From contig NZ_GL877879.1 of assembly GCF_000194155.1 (NCBI RefSeq), positions 877,089 to 941,088 of the forward strand: a stretch of DNA of 64,000 nt. The letters run 5' to 3'. The notes under the pieces are model-generated. The model searched no databases. It had not been told where the DNA came from and saw only the letters and a program-made list of their open reading frames with translations. The translations under genes and the position numbers were made by a program. This DNA comes from Saccharopolyspora spinosa NRRL 18395. Lineage in GTDB: Bacteria; Actinomycetota; Actinomycetes; Mycobacteriales; Pseudonocardiaceae. Positions within the stretch are counted from its first letter, which is position 1, and every line of letters starts with the position of its first letter. Shown piece after piece: positions 9,277 to 17,231 of this stretch.

Positions 9277-10425
9277 ATGTCACCCGTATTCGACGAGACC
9301 GAATACGCCCGTCGTCTAGACACCTTCCGTGCGACATTGAAGGCAGCGGGCCTCGACGCTGCGGTCGTCCACACCCCGGAGAACGTCTGCTACCTGTCCG
9401 GGCACGCCACGCCCGGGTATTACACCTACCAGTGCCTGATCGTCACAGCCGACGGCGAGGCGGCTCTGCTCATGCGGCAGACCGAGACCGAGAACGCACA
9501 CGCCACCACGTACTTCAGCAAGGTCGTCGGATTCGCCGACAGCTCCGACCCGGTCGCCGAGACCGTCCGGCTGCTTGCCGAACTCGCTCCTAGCGCGCGG
9601 GCAGTCGGCGTCGAAGAGCGCTCGTGGTTCCTGCCGCCCGAGCCGTTCCACCGGCTCACCGATGGCATCCGCAAGGCCGGTGCCACCACAGCTGCGATCG
9701 ACGGCGCCATCGCCGCCGCAAGGCTGATCAAGTCGCCCGCGGAGATCGAGCAAATCCGCGGTGCGGCCGCCGCGACGAACGCCGGCATCGCCGCGGCAGC
9801 CCGGGCCGCAGTACCCGGCGCAACAGAACGTTCGGTCGCCGCAACGGCTTTCGCGTCGCTGGTGGAGGCAGGTTCTGAGTACTTCGGCATGGAGCCGTTC
9901 GTCGCATCCGGGCCGCGAGCCGGCACGATCCACGCCAGCTGGACCGACCGTCGGATCGAGCGTGACGAGGCCGTCCTGCTCGAGATGTCCGCGACCTACG
10001 GCCGCTACAACGCGCCGCTGATGCACACGGTTTGGACCGGGAAACTCACCGGCGACGCCGCCCGGATGGCGGTGGCCTGCGACGCCGCTCGCGCGGCCGC
10101 ACTGACCGAGGTCCGCCCCGGAGGCTCCCCCGCCGCCGCACACGCTGCATGCAAGGCCGCGATCGCGGACGCAGGTCTCGCCCACACTTACCGCAAGCGC
10201 AGCGGATATTCAGTCGGCATCGCCTTCGCCCCCGACTGGGGAGAGGGCCACCTGCTCTCGCTCGGAGAGAACGAGCAGAAAACCTTCCAGCCGAATCAGG
10301 TCATCCACGTCGTACCGACGCTGCGTATCGCCGGCGTCGCCGGCATCGGGCTCTCCGCGACCGTCCTGATCACCGAAACCGGCCACGAGGTGCTCACCGA
10401 ATGCCCGATCGGCCCGCAGCTGTGA
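9277..10425 (+). CDS. M24-family hydrolase, ectoine-hydrolase (DoeA/EutD)-like
   Basis: A 382-residue pita-bread-fold protein with a creatinase-type N-terminal domain (YARRLDTFRATLKAAGLDAA) and an M24 C-terminal domain. It lacks the usual metal ligands of aminopeptidases. Instead it has EMSATYGRYNAPLMHTVWTG and YSVGIAFAPDWGEG, segments I recognise from ectoine hydrolases DoeA/EutD, which open the ectoine ring without a bound metal. The gene lies 60 bases after the M20 gene and its stop overlaps the RidA start. Whether ectoine itself is the substrate is uncertain: no DoeB/EutE-type deacetylase is present, although the M20 protein could replace it. Xaa-Pro peptidase activity seems unlikely. Confidence 0.8.
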   Translation: MSPVFDETEYARRLDTFRATLKAAGLDAAVVHTPENVCYLSGHATPGYYTYQCLIVTADGEAALLMRQTETENAHATTYFSKVVGFADSSDPVAETVRLLAELAPSARAVGVEERSWFLPPEPFHRLTDGIRKAGATTAAIDGAIAAARLIKSPAEIEQIRGAAAATNAGIAAAARAAVPGATERSVAATAFASLVEAGSEYFGMEPFVASGPRAGTIHASWTDRRIERDEAVLLEMSATYGRYNAPLMHTVWTGKLTGDAARMAVACDAARAAALTEVRPGGSPAAAHAACKAAIADAGLAHTYRKRSGYSVGIAFAPDWGEGHLLSLGENEQKTFQPNQVIHVVPTLRIAGVAGIGLSATVLITETGHEVLTECPIGPQL

Positions 10426-10913
10426 GCGGCTCCCCCCGGGAATCAAACCCGGATGTGCCGACCCCGCACGGCGACTACGCCGTCGCCCGGCTCGCGTCAG
10501 ACCTGATCTTCACGGCCGGAATGACTCCCCGGCTCGACGGCGCAATGATCGAAAGCGGGCGTGTCGGCTCGGAAGTCACCCCCGCGCGGGCACGCGAACT
10601 CGCCGGTATCGCGGCCCGCCGCGCCGTCGCAGCCGCCCAAGCAGTAGGGAGGTCAGCTGGCAGAACGCTCACCGACGCGGTAAGCCTGACCGTCTACGTC
10701 CGAACTACCGCAGAGTTCACCGATCACTCCTACGTTGCCGACGGTGCCACCGAAGCAATCGGGAAGGCACTCGGCGGCCTAGCCCCGGCCCGCGCCGCCG
10801 TCGGTCTCTACAGCCTGCCCGGCGGGGCCGCTGTAGAAGTTGCCGCCGTGTTCGGTACATCAACCGTTGCCCGCGACCAGCCTGCCTACGCATCCCACAC
10901 ACCTGCCACCTGA
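10422..10913 (+). CDS. RidA-family protein (YjgF/YER057c)
   Basis: A 163-residue RidA-like protein. The GTG at 10422 overlaps the M24 stop by four bases, so the two are translationally coupled. Visible family features are LIFTAGMTPRLDG near the N-terminus, a helix with AAAQAVGRS, and the strand SLTVYVRTTAEF. RidA proteins hydrolyse reactive enamines/imines released by PLP enzymes, which fits the aminotransferase in this cluster; some homologues instead act as catabolic deaminases. The canonical arginine motif near the C-terminus is not obvious, so the subfamily is unclear. It ends the cluster, followed by strong hairpins. Confidence 0.8.
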   Translation: MSGSPRESNPDVPTPHGDYAVARLASDLIFTAGMTPRLDGAMIESGRVGSEVTPARARELAGIAARRAVAAAQAVGRSAGRTLTDAVSLTVYVRTTAEFTDHSYVADGATEAIGKALGGLAPARAAVGLYSLPGGAAVEVAAVFGTSTVARDQPAYASHTPAT

Positions 10914-10954
10914 GGACGCCCGGTATCGCAGCAACGCCAAGCGCTGAAAAGGCC

Positions 10955-11015
10955 CCTCGGTTACACCGAGGCGAGCAGACGTCGCGGTGTACTCCCTCCG
11001 CACCGCGACGTCTGC
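10955..11015 (+). terminator. Double hairpin terminator after the catabolic cluster
   Basis: CCTCGGT/ACCGAGG (10955-10961 with 10965-10971) forms a 7-bp stem with a 3-base loop. It is followed by a perfect 15-bp stem, 10975-10989 with 11001-11015, around an 11-base loop. No T-run follows, as is common in high-GC actinobacteria. Confidence 0.7.
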
Positions 11016-11183
11016 CGTTCCTGCGCGGTTTGTTCGCAGGACTTGCTGGCACTACGCCGTCGACCCACACAAACACCGCGCATGAGCGCTACCGTGTCAA
11101 GGTAGCCATCAACAGCGCCTTGACCTGTGACTTTGAAGATCCCGCAGGTCCGAGCGATTCCGTTGTGGACGGTTTAACGCACT

Positions 11184-11441
11184 TAGTACTCCAGCCGCAC
11201 TTCGTAGTTTTTGGTCTGTCTGCGCTGGTAGTGGGCTTGTCGGGCGCGGTATTGGTGACGTCGGCGCCAGTGCGACCAGGCCCAGGTCACGACACGGTCG
11301 GGCAGGGTGGTGTAGTACTCCAGCCGCACTTCGTAGTTTTTGGTCTGTCTGCGCTGGTAGTGGGCTTGTCGGGCGCGGTATTGGTGACGTCGGCGCCAGT
11401 GCGACCAGGCCCAGGTCACGACACGGTCGGGCAGGGTGGTG
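11184..11441. repeat. 129-bp tandem duplication inside the IS701 remnant
   Basis: Two near-identical units lie head to tail at 11184-11312 and 11313-11441. The unit is exactly 43 codons and, on the reverse strand, repeats the basic C-terminus of the transposase (TWAWSHWRRRHQYRARQAHY) in frame. Confidence 0.9.
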
Positions 11442-12035
11442 ATCAGGTGTGCCAGGAGACGCTTGACCTCGCCCAGCGTGATTGGGATGAGGCCGTTGCC
11501 AGGGCTTTTGGGGCGATCACCGCGGTGATGGCCAGGTAGGTGTGGGCAAGCATCGCGAGGGTGATGTGTCGGTACCAGGCGTCGTAGCGGCGGACCTGAT
11601 AGTGGTCCAGGCCGACTTCGGTCTTGGCGGTCTGGAAACAGTCCTCGATCGCCCACCGTGCCCCGGCCACCCGGATGAGGTCCTCATCGGTCGTTCCTGT
11701 TGGGGCGCAACACAAGTAGTAGGCGATCTCGTAGTCGCCCTTGCTGTTGCGGGTCAGCGAGCGACGTGCCAGCAGCCACCGTCCCCAGCCGGGCGGGGTG
11801 GTGTCGGGGTAGGCCGGTAATTCGGCGACGGCCCAGTCGAACAGTCGCGGCCCTTTGGCGCCATCCCCGCAACTGCGGCGTTTCCACGCGTCATCGGGTG
11901 CGTGGGCCACGAGCACGTCGGCGCGGGACGTGCCGGCCACCGCAGGGATGGTCTGATTACTGGGCACAGCCACGACGTAGCCGATGCGCTGATCTTCCAG
12001 CCAGGATCGGAACTTTGAGTCCCCGCCGTAGGCTT
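11184..12035 (-). pseudogene. IS701-type transposase remnant (C-terminal half)
   Basis: The reverse strand encodes the C-terminal half of an IS701-like DDE transposase. It reads DSKFRSWLEDQRIGYVVAV at about 12030, PAVAGTSRADVLVAHAPDDAW, and RWAIEDCFQTAKTEVGLDHY with the final catalytic Glu, then AYLAITAV-like helices. Upstream it is fused directly to IS1182 sequence near 12035, so the N-terminus is lost. After about 11500 the frame shifts, and the C-terminal 43 codons are tandemly duplicated. Not functional. Confidence 0.8.
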
Positions 12036-12200
12036 CGTCGGCGCGTGCGGCCGGTCTTCGCGGTGGTGCACTGTGCGGCCAGTGGGCAGGCCGCGCAGGC
12101 GGCGCCGAAGCTGGCCGCTCCGGCGTGACGCTCGCGGGCGCGGATGGGGGCGGTGTGCCCGGCAGGGCAGGTCACCACGGCCCCCACCAATACCGCGCCC
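12036..12200 (-). pseudogene. IS1182-type transposase fragment (cysteine-rich middle region)
   Basis: The reverse strand encodes CPAGHTAPIRARERHAGAAS, then ACAACPLAAQCTTAKTGR, the Cys-rich segment found in the middle of IS1182-family transposases. It runs straight into IS701 sequence at about 12035. The family's C-terminal part lies upstream of it on this strand (12450-12690), the reverse of the normal order. Confidence 0.7.
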
Positions 12201-12253
12201 GACAAGCCCACTACCAGCGCAGACAGACCAAAAACTACGAAGTGCGGCTGGAG
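12185..12253. repeat. 69-bp inverted copy of the IS701 C-terminal repeat
   Basis: Bases 12185-12253 are the exact reverse complement of 11189-11257 and therefore also match the second tandem unit. On the plus strand it encodes the YRARQAHYQRRQTKNYEVRL tail, soon followed by a stop. The inverted copies flank the IS701/IS1182 fusion. Confidence 0.9.
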
Positions 12254-12449
12254 CGCTAGGTGGCTGGTGTCGAACGGGGTTTGTGGGGGCTTGATCTGTT
12301 CTGTGTTTGTTGAGCGGGTCGGTGTGGTCGCGGGTTCTCATCGATCGGGTTCGGCGGTGTGGCGGGACTCGGGCGTGATCGTTGCCGGTATGCCCTGACC
12401 GGGGGGCTCGTGCGTGTCTTGGCGGGCCCGCTGGGGCCTGGTCAGGCGG

Positions 12450-12690
12450 TGGTCGTGGTCCATCCGGTCGCCGTGCGGGCGATCCCGAGGATGCCGAGGC
12501 GTGCGAGGTTGACCGCGGCGGCCAGCAGTGAAAAGTCGGCGGCTGTTTTCAGCAGTCCTCGGACGCGGGCCCGGCGCCCGCCGTGGCGGTGGCGCATGAG
12601 ATGAGCGATTTTGCGTTCGACTTTGGGGCGGGTGGCGCGGTAGTCGGCCCGCCAGGCGGGGTCGGTTTGACGCGCCCGCCCGGCTTGCAG
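12450..12690 (-). pseudogene. IS1182-type transposase C-terminal fragment
   Basis: The reverse strand reads ALQAGRARQTDPAWRADYRA, TRPKVERKIAHLMRHRHGGR, then a DFSLLAAAVNLARLG tail. This is the conserved C-terminus of IS1182-family transposases. The catalytic region is missing and the sequence before it is unrelated. Confidence 0.75.
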
Positions 12691-13075
12691 CGCGGCCTCG
12701 TCACCCGACCATCCTGCCAAAACGATCACCTCAACCGGGAGAGACACACCGATCCTTAGCCACCCAAAACACCAGCCACCTAGCACGCACGCACCGACGA
12801 CAGAAACCGCATGGCATCACCGTGCGCACCACACGTACCACCCTGATCACCGCCCTGCGGTGGTGCACTTCGACGCGAATGACGACTCGTGCGATTTCTA
12901 CGTCAGCACCGCGCGCGATGAGCAGTTCGCGGTGAACTTCCAAATCGGGCTGGAGAGACGGGGCAACCCGGTCGATTCGGATCCTTGCTGGATGGCGGGC
13001 GTCATCGCAGCCGACGTGCTGACGAACGCGCCTCCAGTGTGAGTTGGCGGTGGATACCGCCACCCACCCGCCAGG
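12691..13075. other. Intergenic stretch between IS remnants and terC
   Basis: A plus-strand open frame at 12860-13042 (60 codons, VHFDANDDSCDFYVSTARDE near its start) has acidic, protein-like composition and could be the tail of a decayed gene. No ribosome site or homologue is recognised. The rest shows nothing I can name. Confidence 0.35.
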
Positions 13076-14092
13076 TCATGCGCTGTGGTCGCCGCTGTGC
13101 GCGGGCTCACGCACCTCGACGGGCTCTTCGGGCCTCTTCGCGGTCGAACGGGCGCGGAGCAGGCTCGCCACGGTCGTCACCGCCAGGGTGAGGACGATGA
13201 AGCCCAGCGACGCGGCGATACCGATATCCGGTACCGCGAAGCGGATCTCGTCGATGTGCGAGCCGTGCAAAGCCTCGATGATCAGCTTCAACCCGATGAA
13301 ACCGAGGACCACCGCCAAGCCGTAGCTGAGGTACACCAGGCGGTCCAGCAGCCCGCCGATGACGAAGTAGAGCTGCCGCAGCCCCATCAGCGCGAAGGCG
13401 TTCGCGGTGAAGATGATGAAGCCATCCTTGGTGAGGCCGAAGATCGCGGGCATCGAGTCCAGCGCGAAGATGACGTTGGCGAGCCCGAGCGCGGCGACGA
13501 CCACGACCATCGGGGTGAACATCCGCCGCCCGTCGACCCGCGTGGTCAGCTTGCCGCCGTCGTACGAATCGGATGTGGGCAGCACGCGCTGCAGCGCGCG
13601 GACGACCGCGTTGTCCGGGTCCTCCGGTTCGTCACCGGCACCGTCCCTGGCGACCTTGATGGCGGTGTAGATCAGGAAGGCGCCGAAGATGTAGAAGACC
13701 CAGTTGAAGGCGTTCAGGGCCGCGACCCCGGCGGCGATGCACACGCCCCGCAGCACCAGCGAGAGCACGATGCCGAGGTACAGCACGCGGTGCTGGTGCT
13801 CCTTCGGCACCGCGAACCGCGACATGATGATGACGAACACGAATAGGTTGTCGACCGAGAGGCTGTACTCGGTCACGTAACCGGCGAAGAACTCCGCGCC
13901 GCTGGTGGGCCCGGCGAAGGCGAGCAGGAGCACGCCGAAGAGGCCCGCGAGTGCGACGTAGCCGGCGACCCACAGGCTCGCCTCCCGGACCCCGACCGCG
14001 TGCGGCCGGCGACCCACGAACACCAGGTCGCCGACGATGAGCGCGGCCAGCGCCACCAGGGTCGCGATCCACACCCACACCGGAAAGTTCAT
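13076..14092 (-). CDS. TerC/Alx-family integral membrane protein
   Basis: A 338-residue multi-spanning protein of the TerC family, linked to tellurite resistance and, in better studied members, manganese export. Hydrophobic helices run through most of the sequence. The two family motifs are SLSVDNLFVFVIIM (about residue 70) and VIFALDSMPAIFGLT (about residue 200), which carry the membrane-embedded acidic residues. I place the start at the ATG at 14092 because GGAG lies five bases upstream; an ATG at 14116 in the same frame lacks this. It stands alone on the minus strand. A short inverted repeat at 14171-14186 may control it. The protein is complete. Confidence 0.9.
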   Translation of the reverse strand: MNFPVWVWIATLVALAALIVGDLVFVGRRPHAVGVREASLWVAGYVALAGLFGVLLLAFAGPTSGAEFFAGYVTEYSLSVDNLFVFVIIMSRFAVPKEHQHRVLYLGIVLSLVLRGVCIAAGVAALNAFNWVFYIFGAFLIYTAIKVARDGAGDEPEDPDNAVVRALQRVLPTSDSYDGGKLTTRVDGRRMFTPMVVVVAALGLANVIFALDSMPAIFGLTKDGFIIFTANAFALMGLRQLYFVIGGLLDRLVYLSYGLAVVLGFIGLKLIIEALHGSHIDEIRFAVPDIGIAASLGFIVLTLAVTTVASLLRARSTAKRPEEPVEVREPAHSGDHSA

Positions 14093-14170
14093 CGGCACTC
14101 CACCTCCGTACGCCAACGCGCGTCAGGGCCGGGGGTCGGTTCCGGCGCGACTCGCCACGATCCCGAATGC

Positions 14171-14186
14171 ATGCAGCATACTGCAT
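14171..14186. promoter_or_regulatory. Inverted repeat upstream of terC
   Basis: ATGCAG-CATA-CTGCAT is a perfect 6-bp inverted repeat lying 79-94 bases before the terC start codon. It may be an operator. No metal-responsive riboswitch fold is evident. Confidence 0.3.
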
Positions 14187-14479
14187 ACCGTTCATGTTCA
14201 ACGGGATCAGCGGGATAAATGAGACGGGATAACGGAAAAACTGCCCGTTCGGAGCAAGTGTGCCGAAAATCAGGGAAAGTTCGCACCAACGGAACGAATC
14301 GACCGCAACGGCGCGATTCCGACATCAAGGCTCATTCCCGGCTTCCTCGAGAGTCCACAAAGGACTCCTTGGCTGTTCGTACCGGTGGATCATCAACGCC
14401 CGCACGGGGTGGCGTCAACATTGTCCCGGACACACCGGCACGGCCGTTCTCCCCGCGTGACCCGTCGGCGACTTTCCGG

Positions 14480-14590
14480 CACGTCGACGGGACCGGCAAA
14501 CTCGCGACGAATCGCGAAGCCAGCAGCAGGTCCGCAACCCGCACCGCGTCCTCCGTCGTGTCCACATCGGTCAAGCCGCGGCAGCGCGGC
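14480..14590 (-). pseudogene. C-terminal fragment of a DUF2064-like glycosyltransferase
   Basis: The reverse strand encodes GLTDVDTTEDAVRVADLLLA followed by SRFVASL, resembling the C-terminal tail of DUF2064 (cofactor-independent transferase-like) proteins. These often sit next to a small epimerase and a membrane molybdopterin oxidoreductase in actinobacteria, as here. The rest of the gene is absent. The call relies on one motif and on context. Confidence 0.4.
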
Positions 14591-14599
14591 CCCGCGCAG

Positions 14600-14937
14600 G
14601 CCGGTGGCACCGCGTGGCCAAGGTTTCGCGCACCTGTGTCGGAGCCAGACGGGGGAACCTCGCGCGGCAGCTGCGCATCGGCGGCCGACCGGAAGCCAAC
14701 CATCCGCCAACGCCGTCTTCGGCCAGGCCGAGCGCTGCGTTCGCGCTGTCGAGCAGCTCGCACACCACGTCGATCTCCCGCACGTCGCCGCGCACCAACC
14801 GGTGGCGCGCCCGGCTCGATCCCCTGCGCCGGAGGAAGGAACGAGTCACGCAGCACGACTTCGTGCCCACGGTCGGCTACTGCGTCGGCGACGGCCGATC
14901 CGATGGACCCAGCCCCACCGGTTCCCAGAATTCGCAC
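14600..14937 (-). pseudogene. NAD-dependent epimerase/dehydratase (SDR), decayed
   Basis: From a GTG at 14937 the reverse strand reads ILGTGGAGSIGSAVADAVAD then RGHEVVL, the glycine-rich NAD site and second strand of extended SDR epimerases. After about 14820 the homology continues in another frame (LVRGDVREIDVVCELLDSAN) and then fades. At least one frameshift and a large deletion have removed the catalytic YxxxK region. It is divergent from the intact molybdopterin oxidoreductase gene. Confidence 0.6.
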
Positions 14938-15012
14938 GCCCGAAGGCAAGGGCGGTCGGCACCGACCGGAGGCCTTGCGGCCGGTGGCGCATGCGGGGGT
15001 GGGCGGCGTCGA

Positions 15013-16542
15013 ATGGGAAGCATGAACTCGGTACCGATCCCGCGGCTGCGTGCCGCCGTAGTCGGCCTGCTCGCCACGGGCGCCGCGCTTGGCGCGGGAC
15101 ACCTCGCGGCAGGCCTGGCCGACAGCCCGGCACCGTTCGTTGCGGTGGGCGGCGCGTTCGTCGACCTGACGCCGGAGCCGGTGAAGGAACTCGCAATCTC
15201 GCTGTTCGGCACCGCCGACAAGCTGGCGCTGCAGACCGGGATGGTGCTCGTGATCGCGCTGCTGGCAGCGCTCGCGGGGCTGCTGTCCCGGCGGCGCTGG
15301 TGGCCGGGTGCGATCGTGATCGGCCTGTTCGGGCTCGTCGGAGTGGCCGCCGCGATGTCCCGCCCCAGGGACGGCGTGGCGGCAGCGCTGACGGCATTGG
15401 TGGTCGGGGTCGTCGTGTTCCGGTTGCTGCACCACATTGCGGAGATGGCCGGTGATGCCCCGGCCGAGGCGGATGCGGGCCGTCGGCGATTCCTGATCAC
15501 CTCGTCCCTGGTGGTGCTCGGCGCGGGCGCGGCCGGAATCGTCGGCGGGTTCCTGCAACGGGGCGCTGGCGTGATCTCCTCGCAGCTCGCGGCAGCCGCC
15601 CGCATCCCGAAGGTCCCAGTGCCGCCCATCCCGCCCGGCGCCGACTTCGTCGCCTCCGGCACACCGACGTTCCTGACCTCGAACCGGGACTTCTACCGGA
15701 TCGACACCGCGCTGGTGGTGCCGCAGTCCCGCGCCGAGGACTGGCGGCTCCGGCTGCACGGCATGGTGCGACGGGAACTGGTGCTGAGCTACGACGAACT
15801 GCTGCAGCGCCGGGTCGAAGCCCGCACGATCACGATCACCTGTGTGTCCAACCAGGTCGGCGGCGGGCTGATCTCCACGGCCACGTTCGTCGGCGTGCCG
15901 GTGCGCGATCTCCTGCTGGAGGCCGGAGTCCGGCCAGGCGCGCAGCAACTGTTCACCACCAGCGTCGACGGCTACACCGCAGGCACGCCGCTGGACGTGC
16001 TGCTCGAACCGGACCGGGGCGCGCTGCTCGCCGTCAGCATGAACGGCGAGCCGCTGCCCACCGAGCACGGTTTTCCGGTCCGCATGGTCGTTCCCGGGCT
16101 GTACGGCTACGTGTCGGCGACAAAGTGGCTGGTCGACGCCGAGGTCACCACCTTCGACCGGCAGCACTACTGGGAGCGGCGGGGCTGGGCCCGGCAAGCG
16201 CCGATCAAGACCGCGTCCCGCATCGACCGCCCCCGGGCAGGGGCGGTGGTGCCCGCCGGGCCGGTCACGGTGGCCGGCATCGCCTGGGCCCAGCACGCCG
16301 GCATCGACCGGGTCGAGGTCCGCGCCGACGGCGGCCGGTGGCAGCCCGCCGAACTCGCCACCGACGTCAGCCGGGACACCTGGCGGATGTGGCGCGCCAC
16401 CATGAGCCTCCCGCCCGGTGGTCACGTCGTGGAATGCCGCGCCACCGACCGGACCGGCAGGACGCAGACACCGGAGCGCCGCCCGGTCGTCCCGGACGGC
16501 GCAACCGGCTGGCACGCCGTGGAGTTCACCTGCACCGGTTGA
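15013..16542 (+). CDS. Membrane-anchored molybdopterin-dependent oxidoreductase (sulfite-oxidase fold)
   Basis: About 509 residues. The N-terminal third contains four to five hydrophobic helices (about residues 10-30, 65-85, 95-110, 120-140 and 165-185). The C-terminal two thirds is the molybdopterin domain: FYRIDTALVVP, LRLHGMVRRELVLSYDELLQ, and TITITCVSNQVGG with the likely Mo-ligating cysteine, then an immunoglobulin-like dimerisation domain ending HVVECRATDRTG. ATGs at 15013 and 15022 are both possible starts; neither has a strong ribosome site. Activity on the outer face is likely. The natural electron acceptor and substrate are unknown. The gene's usual neighbours are decayed here. Confidence 0.85.
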   Translation: MGSMNSVPIPRLRAAVVGLLATGAALGAGHLAAGLADSPAPFVAVGGAFVDLTPEPVKELAISLFGTADKLALQTGMVLVIALLAALAGLLSRRRWWPGAIVIGLFGLVGVAAAMSRPRDGVAAALTALVVGVVVFRLLHHIAEMAGDAPAEADAGRRRFLITSSLVVLGAGAAGIVGGFLQRGAGVISSQLAAAARIPKVPVPPIPPGADFVASGTPTFLTSNRDFYRIDTALVVPQSRAEDWRLRLHGMVRRELVLSYDELLQRRVEARTITITCVSNQVGGGLISTATFVGVPVRDLLLEAGVRPGAQQLFTTSVDGYTAGTPLDVLLEPDRGALLAVSMNGEPLPTEHGFPVRMVVPGLYGYVSATKWLVDAEVTTFDRQHYWERRGWARQAPIKTASRIDRPRAGAVVPAGPVTVAGIAWAQHAGIDRVEVRADGGRWQPAELATDVSRDTWRMWRATMSLPPGGHVVECRATDRTGRTQTPERRPVVPDGATGWHAVEFTCTG

Positions 16543-17231
16543 CCTGCTAACCCAGGAGCTCCCCGGGCAGCGCTGCGCCCCACCCCTGCTCGCCTTGACC
16601 GGGCGACCAACAGCGTTCCGCGGTGAGCGTGGCCTCGATGCGTCCCGCCACACGCAGCAGCGCGACGACGTCGCCCACTCGTTCGAACTTCTACGTAAAT
16701 CCACATCGGACGATCTCCGAGGAGACCTGGCTCCGCCGAATGGGTCAACCGCGCTCCGCCGTCCGGGCCGCGCCGCAGGACCGGCGGTCGCGGACACCGA
16801 CCCGACTCGCTCGGGAACGCCAGGGCGATTCCACCAATCGATTGACGACCAATGTGGAATGTAACCCGAACAGGGGATAGCCCCCAAACAAGGGACATAA
16901 CGGCACAACGACGGATTTCCCGAAATCTCCCCAAAGGTTTCCAAAACAATTCAAAAGAGTTTTGGCATATACCAAGCAAGGATCTCCTGACAGCACAAAA
17001 GCCCTGTCCATCTACTTTTAATGAAATCCTGATGCGTCGATAAATTGGACAAAAGAAATACGAGAAGCACAGCCGAACAAACTGGTCACTGAGAGCTTTC
17101 TCCCTTAACCGAGTGTGAAGTTTCCCATATTTGATCTCGCTGCGCGGCGGCCACTCCGGTCGTAAATTAGGTCCTGCGAACCGACACCGAATTCGCTTCA
17201 TCGTTTCTCCGCGAGATCGGGAGAAGTCACC
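16543..17231. other. Intergenic region upstream of the nitrate reductase operon
   Basis: No convincing gene. The distal part (16543-16850) has weak open frames with no recognisable family. The part from about 16850 to 17200 is clearly more AT-rich than its surroundings and probably carries the nar promoter and regulator sites. I could not identify a trustworthy -10/-35 pair or a named binding site. Confidence 0.5.

Noticed and set aside
9277..10425. Xaa-Pro aminopeptidase
   Set aside because: The usual M24 metal ligands are missing and the conserved segments fit ectoine hydrolases better.
13085..13846. A 253-codon plus-strand frame
   Set aside because: It is antisense to terC and shows only charge-rich shadow composition.
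14093..14330. yybP-ykoY manganese riboswitch ahead of terC
   Set aside because: The characteristic conserved loops are not visible in the leader.
16880..16910. DosR-like box (AAGGGACATAACGG) before narG
   Set aside because: Only one half-site fits the consensus and the second half is absent.
14332..16944. An 870-codon open frame on the minus strand
   Set aside because: It is antisense to the molybdopterin oxidoreductase, has Pro/Arg/Gly-biased shadow composition, and only its last part carries the decayed epimerase homology.
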